Positions 19,046 through 28,824 of a stretch of 64,000 nt of DNA are shown here, in pieces (positions within the stretch are counted from its first letter, which is position 1; each line of letters starts with the position of its first letter). This stretch comes from Kangiella spongicola (GTDB lineage: Bacteria > Pseudomonadota > Gammaproteobacteria > Enterobacterales > Kangiellaceae): contig NZ_QICH01000001.1 in the NCBI RefSeq assembly GCF_003194565.2, forward strand, positions 620,001 through 684,000, read 5' to 3'. The notes beneath the pieces are model-generated. The model saw only the letters and a program-made list of their open reading frames with translations, had not been told where the DNA came from and did not search any database. The position numbers and the translations under genes were made by a program.

Positions 19046-20291
19046 AGCCTATATCCTGTAGCAATTTTTGTGCAGCTTCTAAGCCGCTTCTAGCACCGTC
19101 TTCATGAAAACCCCATCCCCAATAAGCACCGCAGAAGTAGCTAGATAACTGACCTTGTAGCAAATGTCTTTTCTTTTGCGCTTCTATGGTTTGCTGTGTA
19201 TATACTGGGTGCTCATACTCGAGGTACTTCCAGACTTTTTCTTTGTCCACTAAATCATTCATATTCAAGCTGACAATGACTGGCGTTTCGGTATCTAATG
19301 TTTGTAATAGGTTCATGTAGTAACTTACTGTACAGTTCTCTTTACTTGCTTCACTGCGAATGACGTTCCAACTGGCCCAGGCTTTCTTTTGACGGGGTAG
19401 AAGGTTGATATCCCAATGTAAGCAGACATCATTGTGTTGATACTTGATTGCGCCTAGTATTTCTTTTTCATCAGCGGTTGCTGTTTCAATTAGTTTTAAG
19501 GCCTGATCGCTATGACAAGCAAAAATCACCTTATCGAACACCTCATCCTCTGCATCATGTGTCTTAATAACTACATTTGTGTCACTTCTTGCCACTGAAT
19601 GAATCGATGCATTAAGTTTCACCTTAAAGTTTGAGCTCTTCTCAATCTCTTCTAGATACACACGCGAGCCACCACTAATCGTTTTCCAAATAGGTCTATT
19701 ACTGATTTGCATCATATTGTGGTTTTGCATAAAAGCGACTATATAACGTGCTGGAAATTTTAAGATAAGCTCCGCTTTGCCCGACCATAAAGCACTCGCC
19801 ATCGGCACTATGTGTTCATCAATAAAGTATTCGCTGTAATGATTCTGGTTTAAATAGTCACCAAGACTGATGTCATTATCAGGCTCACTAAGTAGTGATT
19901 TAGCTTCCTTATAGAAACGCTTTATATCGCTAATCATTCGATAAAACTTCAAGTTGAAGATGTTTTTACGCTGACAAAACAGTTTGCCAATAGATGTAGC
20001 GTTATACTCCAAACCGCTGAAGCGGTTTGAAACAGCAAAGCTCATATCGCTATCTTTATAAGGCACATCATATTTCGTTAGAAGTTCAGTAAACCTTGGA
20101 TAGTTCTCTGGGTTAAAAACTATAAAGCCAGTATCAACATCCACTTGCAATCCATCTACATCAATGGTTTGCGTGTCTGCATGGCCACCAATTTTGTCAT
20201 TTTTTTCAAAGACAGTGACTTCGCAACGCTCTGACAAATACTCAGCTGCCGATATGCCAGAAATCCCCGAACCTATGATCGCCACCCTCAT
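19035..20291 (-). CDS. FAD-dependent amine-oxidase-family oxidoreductase
   Basis: A 418-residue flavoprotein. The N-terminal dinucleotide fold has GSGISGISAAEYL (residues 7-19) followed by the acidic FEKND, and the second motif GGHADTQTIDVDG. The C-terminal FAD contact is in FCGAYWGWGFHEDGARSG. Members of this NAD(P)-binding Rossmann/amine-oxidase group beside DUF1365 and CFA genes are thought to oxidise acyl chains. The true substrate is not known. It overlaps the desaturase upstream by 4 bases (ATGA-type coupling). Confidence 0.9.
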   Translation of the reverse strand: MRVAIIGSGISGISAAEYLSERCEVTVFEKNDKIGGHADTQTIDVDGLQVDVDTGFIVFNPENYPRFTELLTKYDVPYKDSDMSFAVSNRFSGLEYNATSIGKLFCQRKNIFNLKFYRMISDIKRFYKEAKSLLSEPDNDISLGDYLNQNHYSEYFIDEHIVPMASALWSGKAELILKFPARYIVAFMQNHNMMQISNRPIWKTISGGSRVYLEEIEKSSNFKVKLNASIHSVARSDTNVVIKTHDAEDEVFDKVIFACHSDQALKLIETATADEKEILGAIKYQHNDVCLHWDINLLPRQKKAWASWNVIRSEASKENCTVSYYMNLLQTLDTETPVIVSLNMNDLVDKEKVWKYLEYEHPVYTQQTIEAQKKRHLLQGQLSSYFCGAYWGWGFHEDGARSGLEAAQKLLQDIGYAE

Positions 20292-21175
20292 AATTTATGC
20301 TCTCTTATTTTTGCTACCTCGGGTTTACGCAGGTCCCAAACTAATCCCAGTTTCTCCATTAACCATAAAAAATAGTAGCTAATATCGATTTCCCACCAAC
20401 GCAGCCCCTGCCTCACCGATGCTGGAAATTTGTGATGATTGTTATGCCAGCCCTCACCCAACGTTAGGATCGCCAACAATGGGTTGTTGCGGCTGTCGTC
20501 GTCGGTATTAAAGGTTCTATAGCCCCAGCGGTGCGCTAAAGAATTAATTAGAAAAGTGACATGCGACAACAATACTGTAGAGACAAAAAAGCCCCAGATT
20601 AGAATTTGCCACTTGCTTGCCCCCAAATTTGGATGGACATGCTCTATATATGTGCCTATCATCAAAATAAAAAATGCATAGAGAATTGGCGGTATCACGT
20701 CATAGCGGTCGAGCCACTTTAGCTCTTTATATTGAGCAAGGTCTTTAACCCGCTCTTCATTGGTGGCAAAGTTTTTTTTCGTTAAGAACCACAGGGTGTG
20801 GCTCCTCAAGAATCCATGTCGTGGAGAATGAGTGTCTTTTTCTGTGTCGGCATGCTTATGATGATGTCGATGGTGTGCAGCCCACCAAAGGGGGCCCCGC
20901 TGTGTTGCTGTGGTGCCGATAAAGCCGAAAATAGCCTGCATCACACGGCTTGTCTTAAAGCTTTTGTGCGAGAAGTATCGATGGTAGAAAGCAGTTATTG
21001 CAAACATTCTTAGAATGTAACTGGCTATAAAAATAACCACTGCGATCCAACTCACTCCAACTACGAAGATGAAAAGGCAGGTTAGGTGTAGCAATATGTA
21101 AGGAATTACCCTCGGCCAGTCAATACCGTCATCGGTCAGAGAGTTAACTGCTTTATTGTCAAACCACTGTTTCAA
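20288..21175 (-). CDS. Membrane fatty-acid desaturase (delta-9 type)
   Basis: Di-iron acyl desaturase that introduces a cis double bond into acyl-CoA or phospholipid chains. All three histidine boxes are visible: HRYFSH, HHRHHHKH and HNNHHKFP. Four or so membrane segments surround them. No ATG precedes the conserved part. I chose TTG at 21175, with AAAGGA nine bases upstream, giving 295 residues. The same frame opens at another TTG at 21310, but that would overlap the promoter and start of the divergent gene. It is the first gene of the eight-gene operon and supplies the double bond that the CFA enzymes need. Confidence 0.88.
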   Translation of the reverse strand: MKQWFDNKAVNSLTDDGIDWPRVIPYILLHLTCLFIFVVGVSWIAVVIFIASYILRMFAITAFYHRYFSHKSFKTSRVMQAIFGFIGTTATQRGPLWWAAHHRHHHKHADTEKDTHSPRHGFLRSHTLWFLTKKNFATNEERVKDLAQYKELKWLDRYDVIPPILYAFFILMIGTYIEHVHPNLGASKWQILIWGFFVSTVLLSHVTFLINSLAHRWGYRTFNTDDDSRNNPLLAILTLGEGWHNNHHKFPASVRQGLRWWEIDISYYFLWLMEKLGLVWDLRKPEVAKIREHKL

Positions 21176-21256
21176 TACAATTAATCCTTTATTAGTTATA
21201 TAAACAGAATACGGTTTTTGCCGTGAAAATACTGTGAACCATTTGTTCACGAATAT

Positions 21257-21286
21257 TTGACGTTGCCAGCTATATCCTAATATAAC
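21257..21286 (+). promoter_or_regulatory. Sigma-70-like promoter for the NTF2-like gene
   Basis: TTGACG, an 18-base spacer and TATAAC lie just upstream of the forward gene that starts at 21310 or 21385. This lies in the region shared with the reverse desaturase operon. Confidence 0.5.
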
Positions 21287-21309
21287 ATCACAAAGCAGGT
21301 ACCGTAACA

Positions 21310-21873
21310 ATGAAGCTTCTTAAGCTCTGTATTTTCTTATCATTGAGTTTTCTAATCATTTGCTGCTCGTCTGGAGGAGATCGTATGTACAACGAACGTG
21401 TTGAAGATTTTTTATCGGTTATAAAAACCATTCCTTCCACCAGCTCACATCCAGACCCCGCTGCGCATTTTGAAATTGTCTTTAAAGACTTCCACAAAGA
21501 TGCCAAGGAAAGCAATATTCGCGAAGTTTATGCCGACTCTTTCTATTTCAACGATACTTTTAAAACCTTCCGCAGTATTGACGAGTTAATTCCTTATATG
21601 GAAGAAACCGCTGAGAATGTTACGGTCACAACTGTAGAAATACTTGATATTAGTCGTAGTGAAACTGATTATTACTTGCGCTGGAAAATGGTCATGGACT
21701 TTAGTGCAAAGGGTCGCGACATACACTCTGTATCGATTGGCATGACCCAGTTGCGTTTTAATGATGAAGGTAAAATTATACTCCACCAAGATTATTGGGA
21801 TGGTGCAGAAGGCTTTTATCAACACTTACCCTATATCGGCTACTTTGTCCGTAAAGTTAGGGATAGTCTGTAA
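21310..21873 (+). CDS. NTF2/SnoaL-like protein, probable lipoprotein
   Basis: A 187-residue protein whose mature part is a single NTF2-like (SnoaL) fold: YADSFYFNDTFKTFRSIDEL, then LRWKMVMDFSAKG and RFNDEGKIILHQDYWDGAEG. Two starts compete. From 21310 the product has a hydrophobic signal ending in LIICCSS, consistent with a lipoprotein, although the residue before Cys is atypical. From ATG 21385, preceded by a very strong GGAGGAG, it would be a 162-residue cytoplasmic protein. It is divergent from the lipid operon and overlaps the next gene by one base. Relatives occur in the same photo-stress gene sets. Confidence 0.8.
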   Translation: MKLLKLCIFLSLSFLIICCSSGGDRMYNERVEDFLSVIKTIPSTSSHPDPAAHFEIVFKDFHKDAKESNIREVYADSFYFNDTFKTFRSIDELIPYMEETAENVTVTTVEILDISRSETDYYLRWKMVMDFSAKGRDIHSVSIGMTQLRFNDEGKIILHQDYWDGAEGFYQHLPYIGYFVRKVRDSL

Positions 21874-22421
21874 TGAAGATTATTCCATATACATTACTGC
21901 TGCTTTTCTCTACAACCTTAAAAGCTCAAATTACCAATACCATACAATACGATAATCAGACCTTCGAGCTTTGCGACAAAGAGCGTGTAACTAAGCTGTG
22001 GTTTGATATCGTCGATATTGGAGTTTATTACAAGGATTGCGCTTCAGCCGAAAACATTTTCGATCAAAAATCCAAACTTCTTAGGTTTTCATACTTGCGT
22101 GAAGTCAAGGGTAAGCAGTTTACCGAGGGTGCCATTGAATACCTTGAAGCTAACTTGTCTCCCAACAGAAAATCTCTATGCTCAGCCTCATTTGCCAACC
22201 TCAATAACGCTTATCAGACTGTCGGGAACGGAGATGTTTATGATTTATATATCCTAAAAGATGAAGGCATTAAGCTTTATCTCAACAAAAAACACCTTCA
22301 CACCATGCCTAATACAGAGTGTCGCTTAGACTACCTTAATGTTTGGTTTGGCGAAGAAACCATGGATAGCCAATTTCACGCACTAGCGAAGCGAATTAAC
22401 AACAGCGAAGCGAATCAATAA
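21873..22421 (+). CDS. Exported chalcone-isomerase-like protein
   Basis: A 182-residue protein with a clear signal peptide (cut near LKA, about residue 18). The rest fits the bacterial chalcone-isomerase-like family: YDNQTFELCDKERVTKLWF, VDIGVYYKDC and LRFSYLREVKGKQF. Eukaryotic members of this fold bind fatty acids, so acyl-chain binding in the periplasm is plausible but inferred. The start codon overlaps the stop of the NTF2-like gene. Its 3' end is one base from the stop of the convergent photolyase gene. Confidence 0.82.
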   Translation: MKIIPYTLLLLFSTTLKAQITNTIQYDNQTFELCDKERVTKLWFDIVDIGVYYKDCASAENIFDQKSKLLRFSYLREVKGKQFTEGAIEYLEANLSPNRKSLCSASFANLNNAYQTVGNGDVYDLYILKDEGIKLYLNKKHLHTMPNTECRLDYLNVWFGEETMDSQFHALAKRINNSEANQ

Positions 22422-23795
22422 TTAGGCCAAAAGTTCCAATGCTTTTTTTCGAGCTTCTTTATAGTCAATGATCGGCTCAGGATAGCCTAAGCTTTCCCTT
22501 TGTGCCTTGCTTGGCTCATGGATTGATTTTTTGTCTAACTCTTTCAGTTCGGGGACATACTTTCGAATAAAATCACCGTTGGCATCAAAGCGCTTAGATT
22601 GAGATAGTGGACTCATGATTCTGAAGTAAGGAGCACTATCTGCACCTGTGGAAGAGCACCACTGCCAGCCACCATTGTTTGATGCGAAGTCACCATCTAT
22701 TAAGGTTTCCATGAAATAACGCTCGCCCCAACGCCAATCCACCAGACAAAGCTTGTTAAGAAACATGGCAGCGTTCATACGTAGACGATTATGCATCCAG
22801 CCAGTTTGGTTAAGTTGTCTCATGGCAGCATCAATGATCGGAAACCCTGTCTGCCCTTGTTTCCAAGCTTCAAACAAGTCCTGCCCCCCAGTCCAAATCT
22901 CTTTTGCGTCAAGATTATAGGCTTCGTGCTTTGCCAATCGTGGGTTATCTATTAATAATTGTCGGTAAAACTCTCGCCACACTAACTCAGAGAACCAGGT
23001 ATCACCGTACAGTTTAGCCTCGTCGCCTTCATAGTGACGTAACAAAGCATGAATACATTGCTTTGCAGAGATGGCTCCTATAGCAAGATGTGCAGATAGC
23101 ATGCTTGTGCCCGCTACCGACGGTATGTCTCTTTTATCCTTGTATAAATCTACGTCATTTAAAAAACTTTCGAGTTTTTCATAAGCTGCGTTTTCTCCCG
23201 CACTCCATAAATCGTTACGGTATTCTTGTGCAAATTCACTTGTGACTTGCTCTGTCAGCTCATGATTTTGTTTATTAGGCTTTGGTAGGGGTTCTATTGG
23301 CGCAGTTTTATGTTTTTCTATCCAAGCTTTTTTATAAGGGGTAAAGACTTTATAGGGTTCGCCCTGCTTATTTTTCACTAATCCAGGCTCTAGCGCCAGA
23401 TCACCATGAAAACGTTGTACTCCAACTCCACACTCTTTGAGCTTAGCTTCTAGAGCCGCATCACGCTTCGTTTCGTTTAACGGGTACTCGTTATTGAAGT
23501 AGATATCATCGACATTATTTTCTTTTATGATTTCACAGAGTAGCTCTACCTGATCTTCAAAATAATCACAGCTTAAGATATCAAGAGGAATTCCAAGTGC
23601 GTTAAGCTCTTTACGAAGCTCAATTAAGCTGTCGTATATAAAGCCAACTTTAGCCTCGGCCTCATGATGCTGCTGACGCTGTTTCCGTGCCTCTATAAAG
23701 ACCCCGATAACCTCACCATCCTGTGACGCTTGATACAACGCAGGATTATCATGAATTCGAAGATCTTGCCTAAACCACACCAATTTTTTTCCCAC
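22422..23795 (-). CDS. phrB: Deoxyribodipyrimidine (CPD) photolyase
   Basis: Light-driven flavoenzyme that reverses UV-induced cyclobutane pyrimidine dimers. The N-terminal antenna domain begins KLVWFRQDLRIHDNPALY. The FAD domain has GENAAYEKLESF, GTSMLSAHLAIGAIS, RQLNQTGWMHNRLRM and the lesion-site segment DFASNNGGWQWCSSTG. The length of 457 residues is typical. The start is GTG with AAGGA eight bases upstream. Its position beside the lipid cluster matches singlet-oxygen/light-stress gene sets in other proteobacteria. Confidence 0.96.
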   Translation of the reverse strand: MGKKLVWFRQDLRIHDNPALYQASQDGEVIGVFIEARKQRQQHHEAEAKVGFIYDSLIELRKELNALGIPLDILSCDYFEDQVELLCEIIKENNVDDIYFNNEYPLNETKRDAALEAKLKECGVGVQRFHGDLALEPGLVKNKQGEPYKVFTPYKKAWIEKHKTAPIEPLPKPNKQNHELTEQVTSEFAQEYRNDLWSAGENAAYEKLESFLNDVDLYKDKRDIPSVAGTSMLSAHLAIGAISAKQCIHALLRHYEGDEAKLYGDTWFSELVWREFYRQLLIDNPRLAKHEAYNLDAKEIWTGGQDLFEAWKQGQTGFPIIDAAMRQLNQTGWMHNRLRMNAAMFLNKLCLVDWRWGERYFMETLIDGDFASNNGGWQWCSSTGADSAPYFRIMSPLSQSKRFDANGDFIRKYVPELKELDKKSIHEPSKAQRESLGYPEPIIDYKEARKKALELLA

Positions 23796-23844
23796 GCCAA
23801 AATTCCTTAAATCTAGTTCTTAAAGTTAGCTCTTAATATAGCTC

Positions 23845-24792
23845 TTAAATATAGTTTCTTAAGCCCAGCTCAATCGGGTGAGGATTCAAATACGCTTGTT
23901 GTGCAATATAGTCATTCCCATACTGCTTAATGTAATGATTCAGTAGTGTAACTGGTGCGATCAAGGTCAATGAACCATTACGATACTGCTCTATGACATT
24001 GACTAACTCTTTTTTAGCCTCAGGTTGCAAGTCCTCTTTTAGATAACCCAAAATATGATATAGCACATTACTATGGGACTTAGGGTTCGCTATCTTCTTT
24101 AAGCACTCCATTAACGCGAGCTCATAATTAGCGATTAACTCACTCAGCTCTAAGCCATCGTTGTTAGCAACTAATTGGCCCAGTTTTTTATAATCTGCAT
24201 AGTTATGAGCCATCACTAAGTATTTATAGCGACTATGAAATTTAACTAGCGCATCCACAGAAGGCTTATCTTTTACGCTATCCTTAAAGTCCTGATAGGC
24301 AAATACTCGAGTGATAAAGTTTTCACGAAGCTTCACATCTTGCAATCGCCCCTCTTCCTCAACCGGAAGCTCTGGTCGACTTTTCATGATCTCTTTAATA
24401 TAGACGCCGCGGTCTGACTTACCGGCTGGATTACCATTTTTGTGATAAACCTTCACTCGCTCCATTCCGCAACTGGGAGAATTGCGAATTACGATATAAC
24501 CACAAATATCGTCTAGCTCAGGCAGTTTATTCTCTGCATAAGCTTTTAACTCATCGGTGACATCAAAAGACTGGTCATCGACCTGCACAACTCGAATATC
24601 GCCCTCATCATCGATCAAACGAATAGGCGGTCGAGGCGCAGGCATACCAATCCCCATTTCAGGGCAAATCGGCTGATACTCAAACCAATCATTTAACGTA
24701 TCCAGGCAATACTTGGATTGTTTATGTCCACCATCGAAGCGGACTTTGTTTCCTAACAAGCAGGAACTTATAGCTATAGGTATTTTCTTCAT
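23845..24792 (-). CDS. DUF523-DUF1722 fusion protein
   Basis: A 315-residue two-domain protein. The DUF523 part (about residues 1-150) has ISSCLLGNKVRFDGGHK and NSPSCGMERVKVY, with several conserved cysteines. The DUF1722 part (about 190-315) has FHSRYKYLVMAHNYADYKKLG and LLNHYIKQY. The family is a frequent neighbour of photolyases and is implicated in light or UV responses in other bacteria; its biochemistry is unclear to me. I prefer the ATG at 24792 because the DUF523 core begins there. The frame stays open to 24864. Confidence 0.85.
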   Translation of the reverse strand: MKKIPIAISSCLLGNKVRFDGGHKQSKYCLDTLNDWFEYQPICPEMGIGMPAPRPPIRLIDDEGDIRVVQVDDQSFDVTDELKAYAENKLPELDDICGYIVIRNSPSCGMERVKVYHKNGNPAGKSDRGVYIKEIMKSRPELPVEEEGRLQDVKLRENFITRVFAYQDFKDSVKDKPSVDALVKFHSRYKYLVMAHNYADYKKLGQLVANNDGLELSELIANYELALMECLKKIANPKSHSNVLYHILGYLKEDLQPEAKKELVNVIEQYRNGSLTLIAPVTLLNHYIKQYGNDYIAQQAYLNPHPIELGLRNYI

Positions 24793-25054
24793 AAGTAAAT
24801 TATTCTTAACTCCGTGTGAAAAAGCCGTGAATTTGTTCGAATTTGTCAGCTTCCTTGTTGTCAATTTCTCCCTAAGCTCACCCCCTTTTTAACTACCCCT
24901 TACCTGAGTCTATTTATTTCAATCTCTTCAAATGTTTTTGATTATCTCTACTCAATAAAAGGGGAGTATTTCATTGTCTTTAACAGTTTTCTCTTCTTAG
25001 GAACCTATACTGCAGCAAGTAATAACAATTAATATTTTATAATTCACTGTGCCA

Positions 25055-25087
25055 TAAAAAAAGGCTCCCAATTAGGAGCCTTTTTTA
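25055..25087 (-). terminator. Terminator downstream of greA
   Basis: AGGCTCC/GGAGCCT stem with seven T residues on the reverse strand. It ends the carA-carB-greA transcript. I see nothing else in the 24793-25054 spacer except AT-rich sequence that could hold the promoter of the DUF523 gene. Confidence 0.88.
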
Positions 25088-25100
25088 TTAAAAGTCATGA

Positions 25101-25583
25101 TTAGATATAAAGCACTTCGCCGACTTCATACTCCACTTTACCGCCTGGAGTTTGAATGTTGGCTATGTCGCCCTCTTCTTTACCTATTAAACCACGGGCA
25201 ATCGGAGAGTTAATTGAGATCTTGTTTTGCTTAATATCCGCTTCATCATCACCAACGATCTGGTAACGCACTTCCGTTTCATCGTCGTCCTCTAGATTAA
25301 TAAGAACCACTGTTGAACCGAAGATTACTTTTCCGGTGTTAGTAATTTTAGTGATATCCACAATCTGGGCATTTGAAAGTTTCGCTTCAATTTCTTGAAT
25401 ACGGCCCTCAATAAAGCCCTGTTGTTCACGCGCAGCGTGGTATTCGGCGTTCTCTTTCAAGTCGCCATGCTCACGCGCTTCAGCAATGGCAGCGACCACT
25501 TTCGGACGCTGCACTTTTTTCAGATCATTCAACTCTTCCTGAAGCTGTTCTGCACCAGCCGCAGTCATAGGAACTCTGCTCAT
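25101..25583 (-). CDS. greA: Transcription elongation factor GreA
   Basis: Rescues backtracked RNA polymerase by stimulating transcript cleavage. The 160-residue protein has the N-terminal coiled coil (to about residue 78) with [20 protein letters not shown] at its tip. The C-terminal FKBP-like domain includes [23 protein letters not shown]. Its start overlaps the carB stop by 4 bases, so it is the last gene of a carA-carB-greA operon, an order common in gamma-proteobacteria. Confidence 0.97.
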   Translation of the reverse strand: MSRVPMTAAGAEQLQEELNDLKKVQRPKVVAAIAEAREHGDLKENAEYHAAREQQGFIEGRIQEIEAKLSNAQIVDITKITNTGKVIFGSTVVLINLEDDDETEVRYQIVGDDEADIKQNKISINSPIARGLIGKEEGDIANIQTPGGKVEYEVGEVLYI

Positions 25584-28500
25584 ACTGTTTTAACCTGCTT
25601 ATGTAATTCTTGTACTGAATTAATCGTACTGCGGGTATGCTCTCTCATTGCGGCACATGAAGCCACTGCGCCCGCCAAAGTCGTTGTATATGGAACCTTG
25701 TATTGTAAGGCGCTACGACGAATTAAGAAAGAGTCCTTAATTGCTTGCTTGCCTTCGGTCGTATTAACGATGTAGTCAACCTCACCATTTTTGATGTAAT
25801 CTACGATATGCGGACGGCCTTCAAACATTTTGTTAATACGCTGACAAGGGATGCCGGCTGCGCGAATCGCACGCGCTGTACCGCTTGTCGCCATCAACTC
25901 AAAGCCCTGATCAACCAACTTTTTAGCAACATCGACTAATCCAGCGCGGTCTGCTTCACGAACACTGATAATTGCGCGGCCAGATAATGGAACCGTTTGG
26001 CCACTAGCACCACCCAGTTTCGCTTTGTAGAAAGCGTCACCAAAGGTTTTACCAACGCCCATCGCTTCACCCGTCGATTTCATCTCAGGCCCTAAAATTG
26101 GATCTGAACCTGGGAATTTATTGAATGGGAATACCGGCTCTTTCACTGAGTAGTAAGTTGGGATGACTTCTTTAGTATAACCAACTTCCTCTAAAGTCTT
26201 GCCAGCCATGACAGAAGCAGCAATTTTCGCCAACGGCGTACCCGTTGCTTTAGAGACAAAAGGAACCGTACGTGATGCACGCGGGTTCACCTCAAGGATA
26301 AAGATCTTATCGCCTTGAATCGCAAACTGTGTGTTCATCAAGCCACGAACCTGAAGCTCTTTCGCCATTTTTAACATCTGATGGCGCATCTCGTCTTGAA
26401 TTTCTTTATTCAGACTAAATGGTGGAATCGAACAGGCTGAGTCACCCGAGTGTACACCCGCTTGCTCAATGTGCTCCATAACCCCGCCAATTAAGATATT
26501 TTCACCATCAAAAATAGCGTCCACATCAACCTCAATCGCATCGTCTAAGAAGCGATCCAGCAATACTGGCGACTCGTTAGACACGCTAACAGCGTCGTTC
26601 ATGTAGCGGCGAAGTTCATCTTCGTTGTAGACGATTTCCATGGCGCGACCGCCCAGTACGTACGAAGGACGAACTACAAGAGGGTAACCAATCTCTTCCG
26701 CTAAACGCACGCCTTCTTCGATGTTTCGCGCCGTACGGTTTGGTGGCTGCAATAAACCTAAGCGGTTAATCGCACGCTGGAAGCGCTCACGGTCTTCCGC
26801 ACGGTCGATGGCATCTGGTGAAGTACCTATAATTGGAACACCAGCGGCCTCAAGATCACGCGCTAACTTTAGTGGCGTTTGGCCACCATAGTGAACGATG
26901 ACGCCTTTTGGTTTTTCAACATCAACAATCGCTAAAACATCTTCAAGCGTTAGCGGCTCAAAATAGAGTCGATCGGACGTATCGTAATCCGTCGAAACCG
27001 TTTCTGGGTTACAGTTAACCATAATGGTTTCGTAACCGTCGTCACGCATGGCAAAGGCCGCATGAACACAGCAATAGTCAAACTCAATACCTTGACCAAT
27101 ACGGTTAGGTCCGCCACCTAGAATCATGATTTTTTCACGATCCGATGGATTTGCTTCGCACTCTTCCTCGTAGGTTGAGTACATATATGCAGTACTGGTC
27201 GCGAATTCTGCGGCACAAGTATCGACGCGCTTATAAACTGGTGTCACGCCAAGCTCTTTACGGCGCTTGCGAATCTCTTGCTGTCGACATGCGAAAATAT
27301 CCGCCAAACGTTCGTCAGAGAAACCTTTACGCTTTACATGGCGCATCAAGGTTGCATCTAAATCGGACAATGATTTGCCTTTCAGCATTTCTTCGATTTT
27401 GATGATTTCTTCAATTTGCACCAAGAACCAGCGGTCGATACCGGTTAAGTCATAAACCTCATCGATTGACCAACCTTTGCGGAAGGCGTCACCAAGATAC
27501 CAGATACGATCTGTGCCTGGTACACGCAAGTTTTGACGAAGAGTATCAACCCACTCAGGGCTATCTGGATCGAGCTTAGGCTCAAAACCATTCGAACCAA
27601 CTTCTAGGCCACGAATGGCTTTTTGCATCGACTCTTGGAAAGTTCGACCAATCGCCATCACCTCACCCACAGACTTCATCTGTGTGGTTAGCGTAGCGTC
27701 AGTGTTAGGGAACTTCTCGAAGTTAAATCTTGGAATCTTAGTAACAACATAATCAATGCTTGGCTCGAACGATGCTGGAGTTTTACCGCCTGTGATTTCG
27801 TTCTGTAGCTCGTCTAGGGTATAACCCACAGCTAGTTTTGCTGCTACTTTTGCGATAGGGAAGCCCGTTGCTTTTGATGCTAGTGCCGATGAACGCGATA
27901 CACGTGGGTTCATCTCAATGATCGTCATACGACCATTCTCAGGGTTAATCGCGAACTGAACGTTCGAACCACCCGTTTCAACACCAATTTCGCGCAACAC
28001 CGCAAGCGACGCATCACGCATTCGCTGGTATTCTTTGTCGGTTAATGTTTGTGCTGGCGCTACGGTAATCGAGTCACCCGTATGCACACCCATTGGGTCA
28101 AAGTTTTCAATCGAGCAGATGATGATACAGTTGTCGTTCTTATCGCGAACCACTTCCATCTCATACTCTTTCCAACCAATTAACGACTCATCAATTAACA
28201 ACTCGTTCGTTGGTGATAAATCTAAACCGCGTGTACAAAGCTCTTCGAACTCTTCTTTGTTATAGGCAATACCACCGCCTGTACCACCCATGGTGAATGA
28301 CGGGCGAATAATACAGGGGAAGCCGACTTCTTTTTGAACTTTCCAAGCATCTTCTAACGTTCTAGCAATATCTTGGCGAGGCTGGTCTAAGCCAATTTTA
28401 GCCATCGCTTTAGCGAATAACTCACGGTCTTCCGCTTTATCAATCGCTTCACGGTTAGCACCAATCATCTCCACGCCATGGATTTCAAGAACACCGCGCG

Positions 28501-28810
28501 AGGCTAAGTCTAGCGCACAGTTTAGTGCAGTCTGACCACCCATGGTAGGAAGGATCGCGTCAGGCTTTTCTTTTTCAATAATTTTCGAAACAACTTCCCA
28601 CTCAATTGGCTCGATATAAGTCGCATCGGCCATGTTAGGGTCAGTCATAATGGTTGCAGGATTAGAGTTTACTAAGATAACTCGGTAACCCTCTTCTTTT
28701 AACGCTTTACACGCTTGCGCACCTGAGTAATCGAACTCACACGCCTGACCGATGATAATTGGGCCAGCGCCTAAAATTAAGATGCTTTCTATATCAGTAC
28801 GTTTTGGCAT
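25580..28810 (-). CDS. carB: Carbamoyl-phosphate synthase large subunit
   Basis: Synthesises carbamoyl phosphate from bicarbonate, ammonia delivered by CarA, and two ATP, for arginine and pyrimidines. The length of 1076 residues is standard. Two ATP-grasp halves are visible: the first begins [21 protein letters not shown] and the second [34 protein letters not shown] and [13 protein letters not shown] are the ATP loops. The C-terminal methylglyoxal-synthase-like domain from about residue 935 is the allosteric domain. It lies 14 bases after carA. Confidence 0.98.
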   Translation of the reverse strand: MPKRTDIESILILGAGPIIIGQACEFDYSGAQACKALKEEGYRVILVNSNPATIMTDPNMADATYIEPIEWEVVSKIIEKEKPDAILPTMGGQTALNCALDLASRGVLEIHGVEMIGANREAIDKAEDRELFAKAMAKIGLDQPRQDIARTLEDAWKVQKEVGFPCIIRPSFTMGGTGGGIAYNKEEFEELCTRGLDLSPTNELLIDESLIGWKEYEMEVVRDKNDNCIIICSIENFDPMGVHTGDSITVAPAQTLTDKEYQRMRDASLAVLREIGVETGGSNVQFAINPENGRMTIIEMNPRVSRSSALASKATGFPIAKVAAKLAVGYTLDELQNEITGGKTPASFEPSIDYVVTKIPRFNFEKFPNTDATLTTQMKSVGEVMAIGRTFQESMQKAIRGLEVGSNGFEPKLDPDSPEWVDTLRQNLRVPGTDRIWYLGDAFRKGWSIDEVYDLTGIDRWFLVQIEEIIKIEEMLKGKSLSDLDATLMRHVKRKGFSDERLADIFACRQQEIRKRRKELGVTPVYKRVDTCAAEFATSTAYMYSTYEEECEANPSDREKIMILGGGPNRIGQGIEFDYCCVHAAFAMRDDGYETIMVNCNPETVSTDYDTSDRLYFEPLTLEDVLAIVDVEKPKGVIVHYGGQTPLKLARDLEAAGVPIIGTSPDAIDRAEDRERFQRAINRLGLLQPPNRTARNIEEGVRLAEEIGYPLVVRPSYVLGGRAMEIVYNEDELRRYMNDAVSVSNESPVLLDRFLDDAIEVDVDAIFDGENILIGGVMEHIEQAGVHSGDSACSIPPFSLNKEIQDEMRHQMLKMAKELQVRGLMNTQFAIQGDKIFILEVNPRASRTVPFVSKATGTPLAKIAASVMAGKTLEEVGYTKEVIPTYYSVKEPVFPFNKFPGSDPILGPEMKSTGEAMGVGKTFGDAFYKAKLGGASGQTVPLSGRAIISVREADRAGLVDVAKKLVDQGFELMATSGTARAIRAAGIPCQRINKMFEGRPHIVDYIKNGEVDYIVNTTEGKQAIKDSFLIRRSALQYKVPYTTTLAGAVASCAAMREHTRSTINSVQELHKQVKTV

Positions 28811-28824
28811 ATTCTTTATCTCTC

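Noticed and set aside
24793-24864. 24-codon extension of the DUF523-DUF1722 protein
   Set aside because: The DUF523 core begins at the internal ATG, and the extension has no family character.
25745-28265. Several forward reading frames of 60-85 codons opposite carB
   Set aside because: They lie antisense to a long, clearly conserved gene and show no signals of their own.
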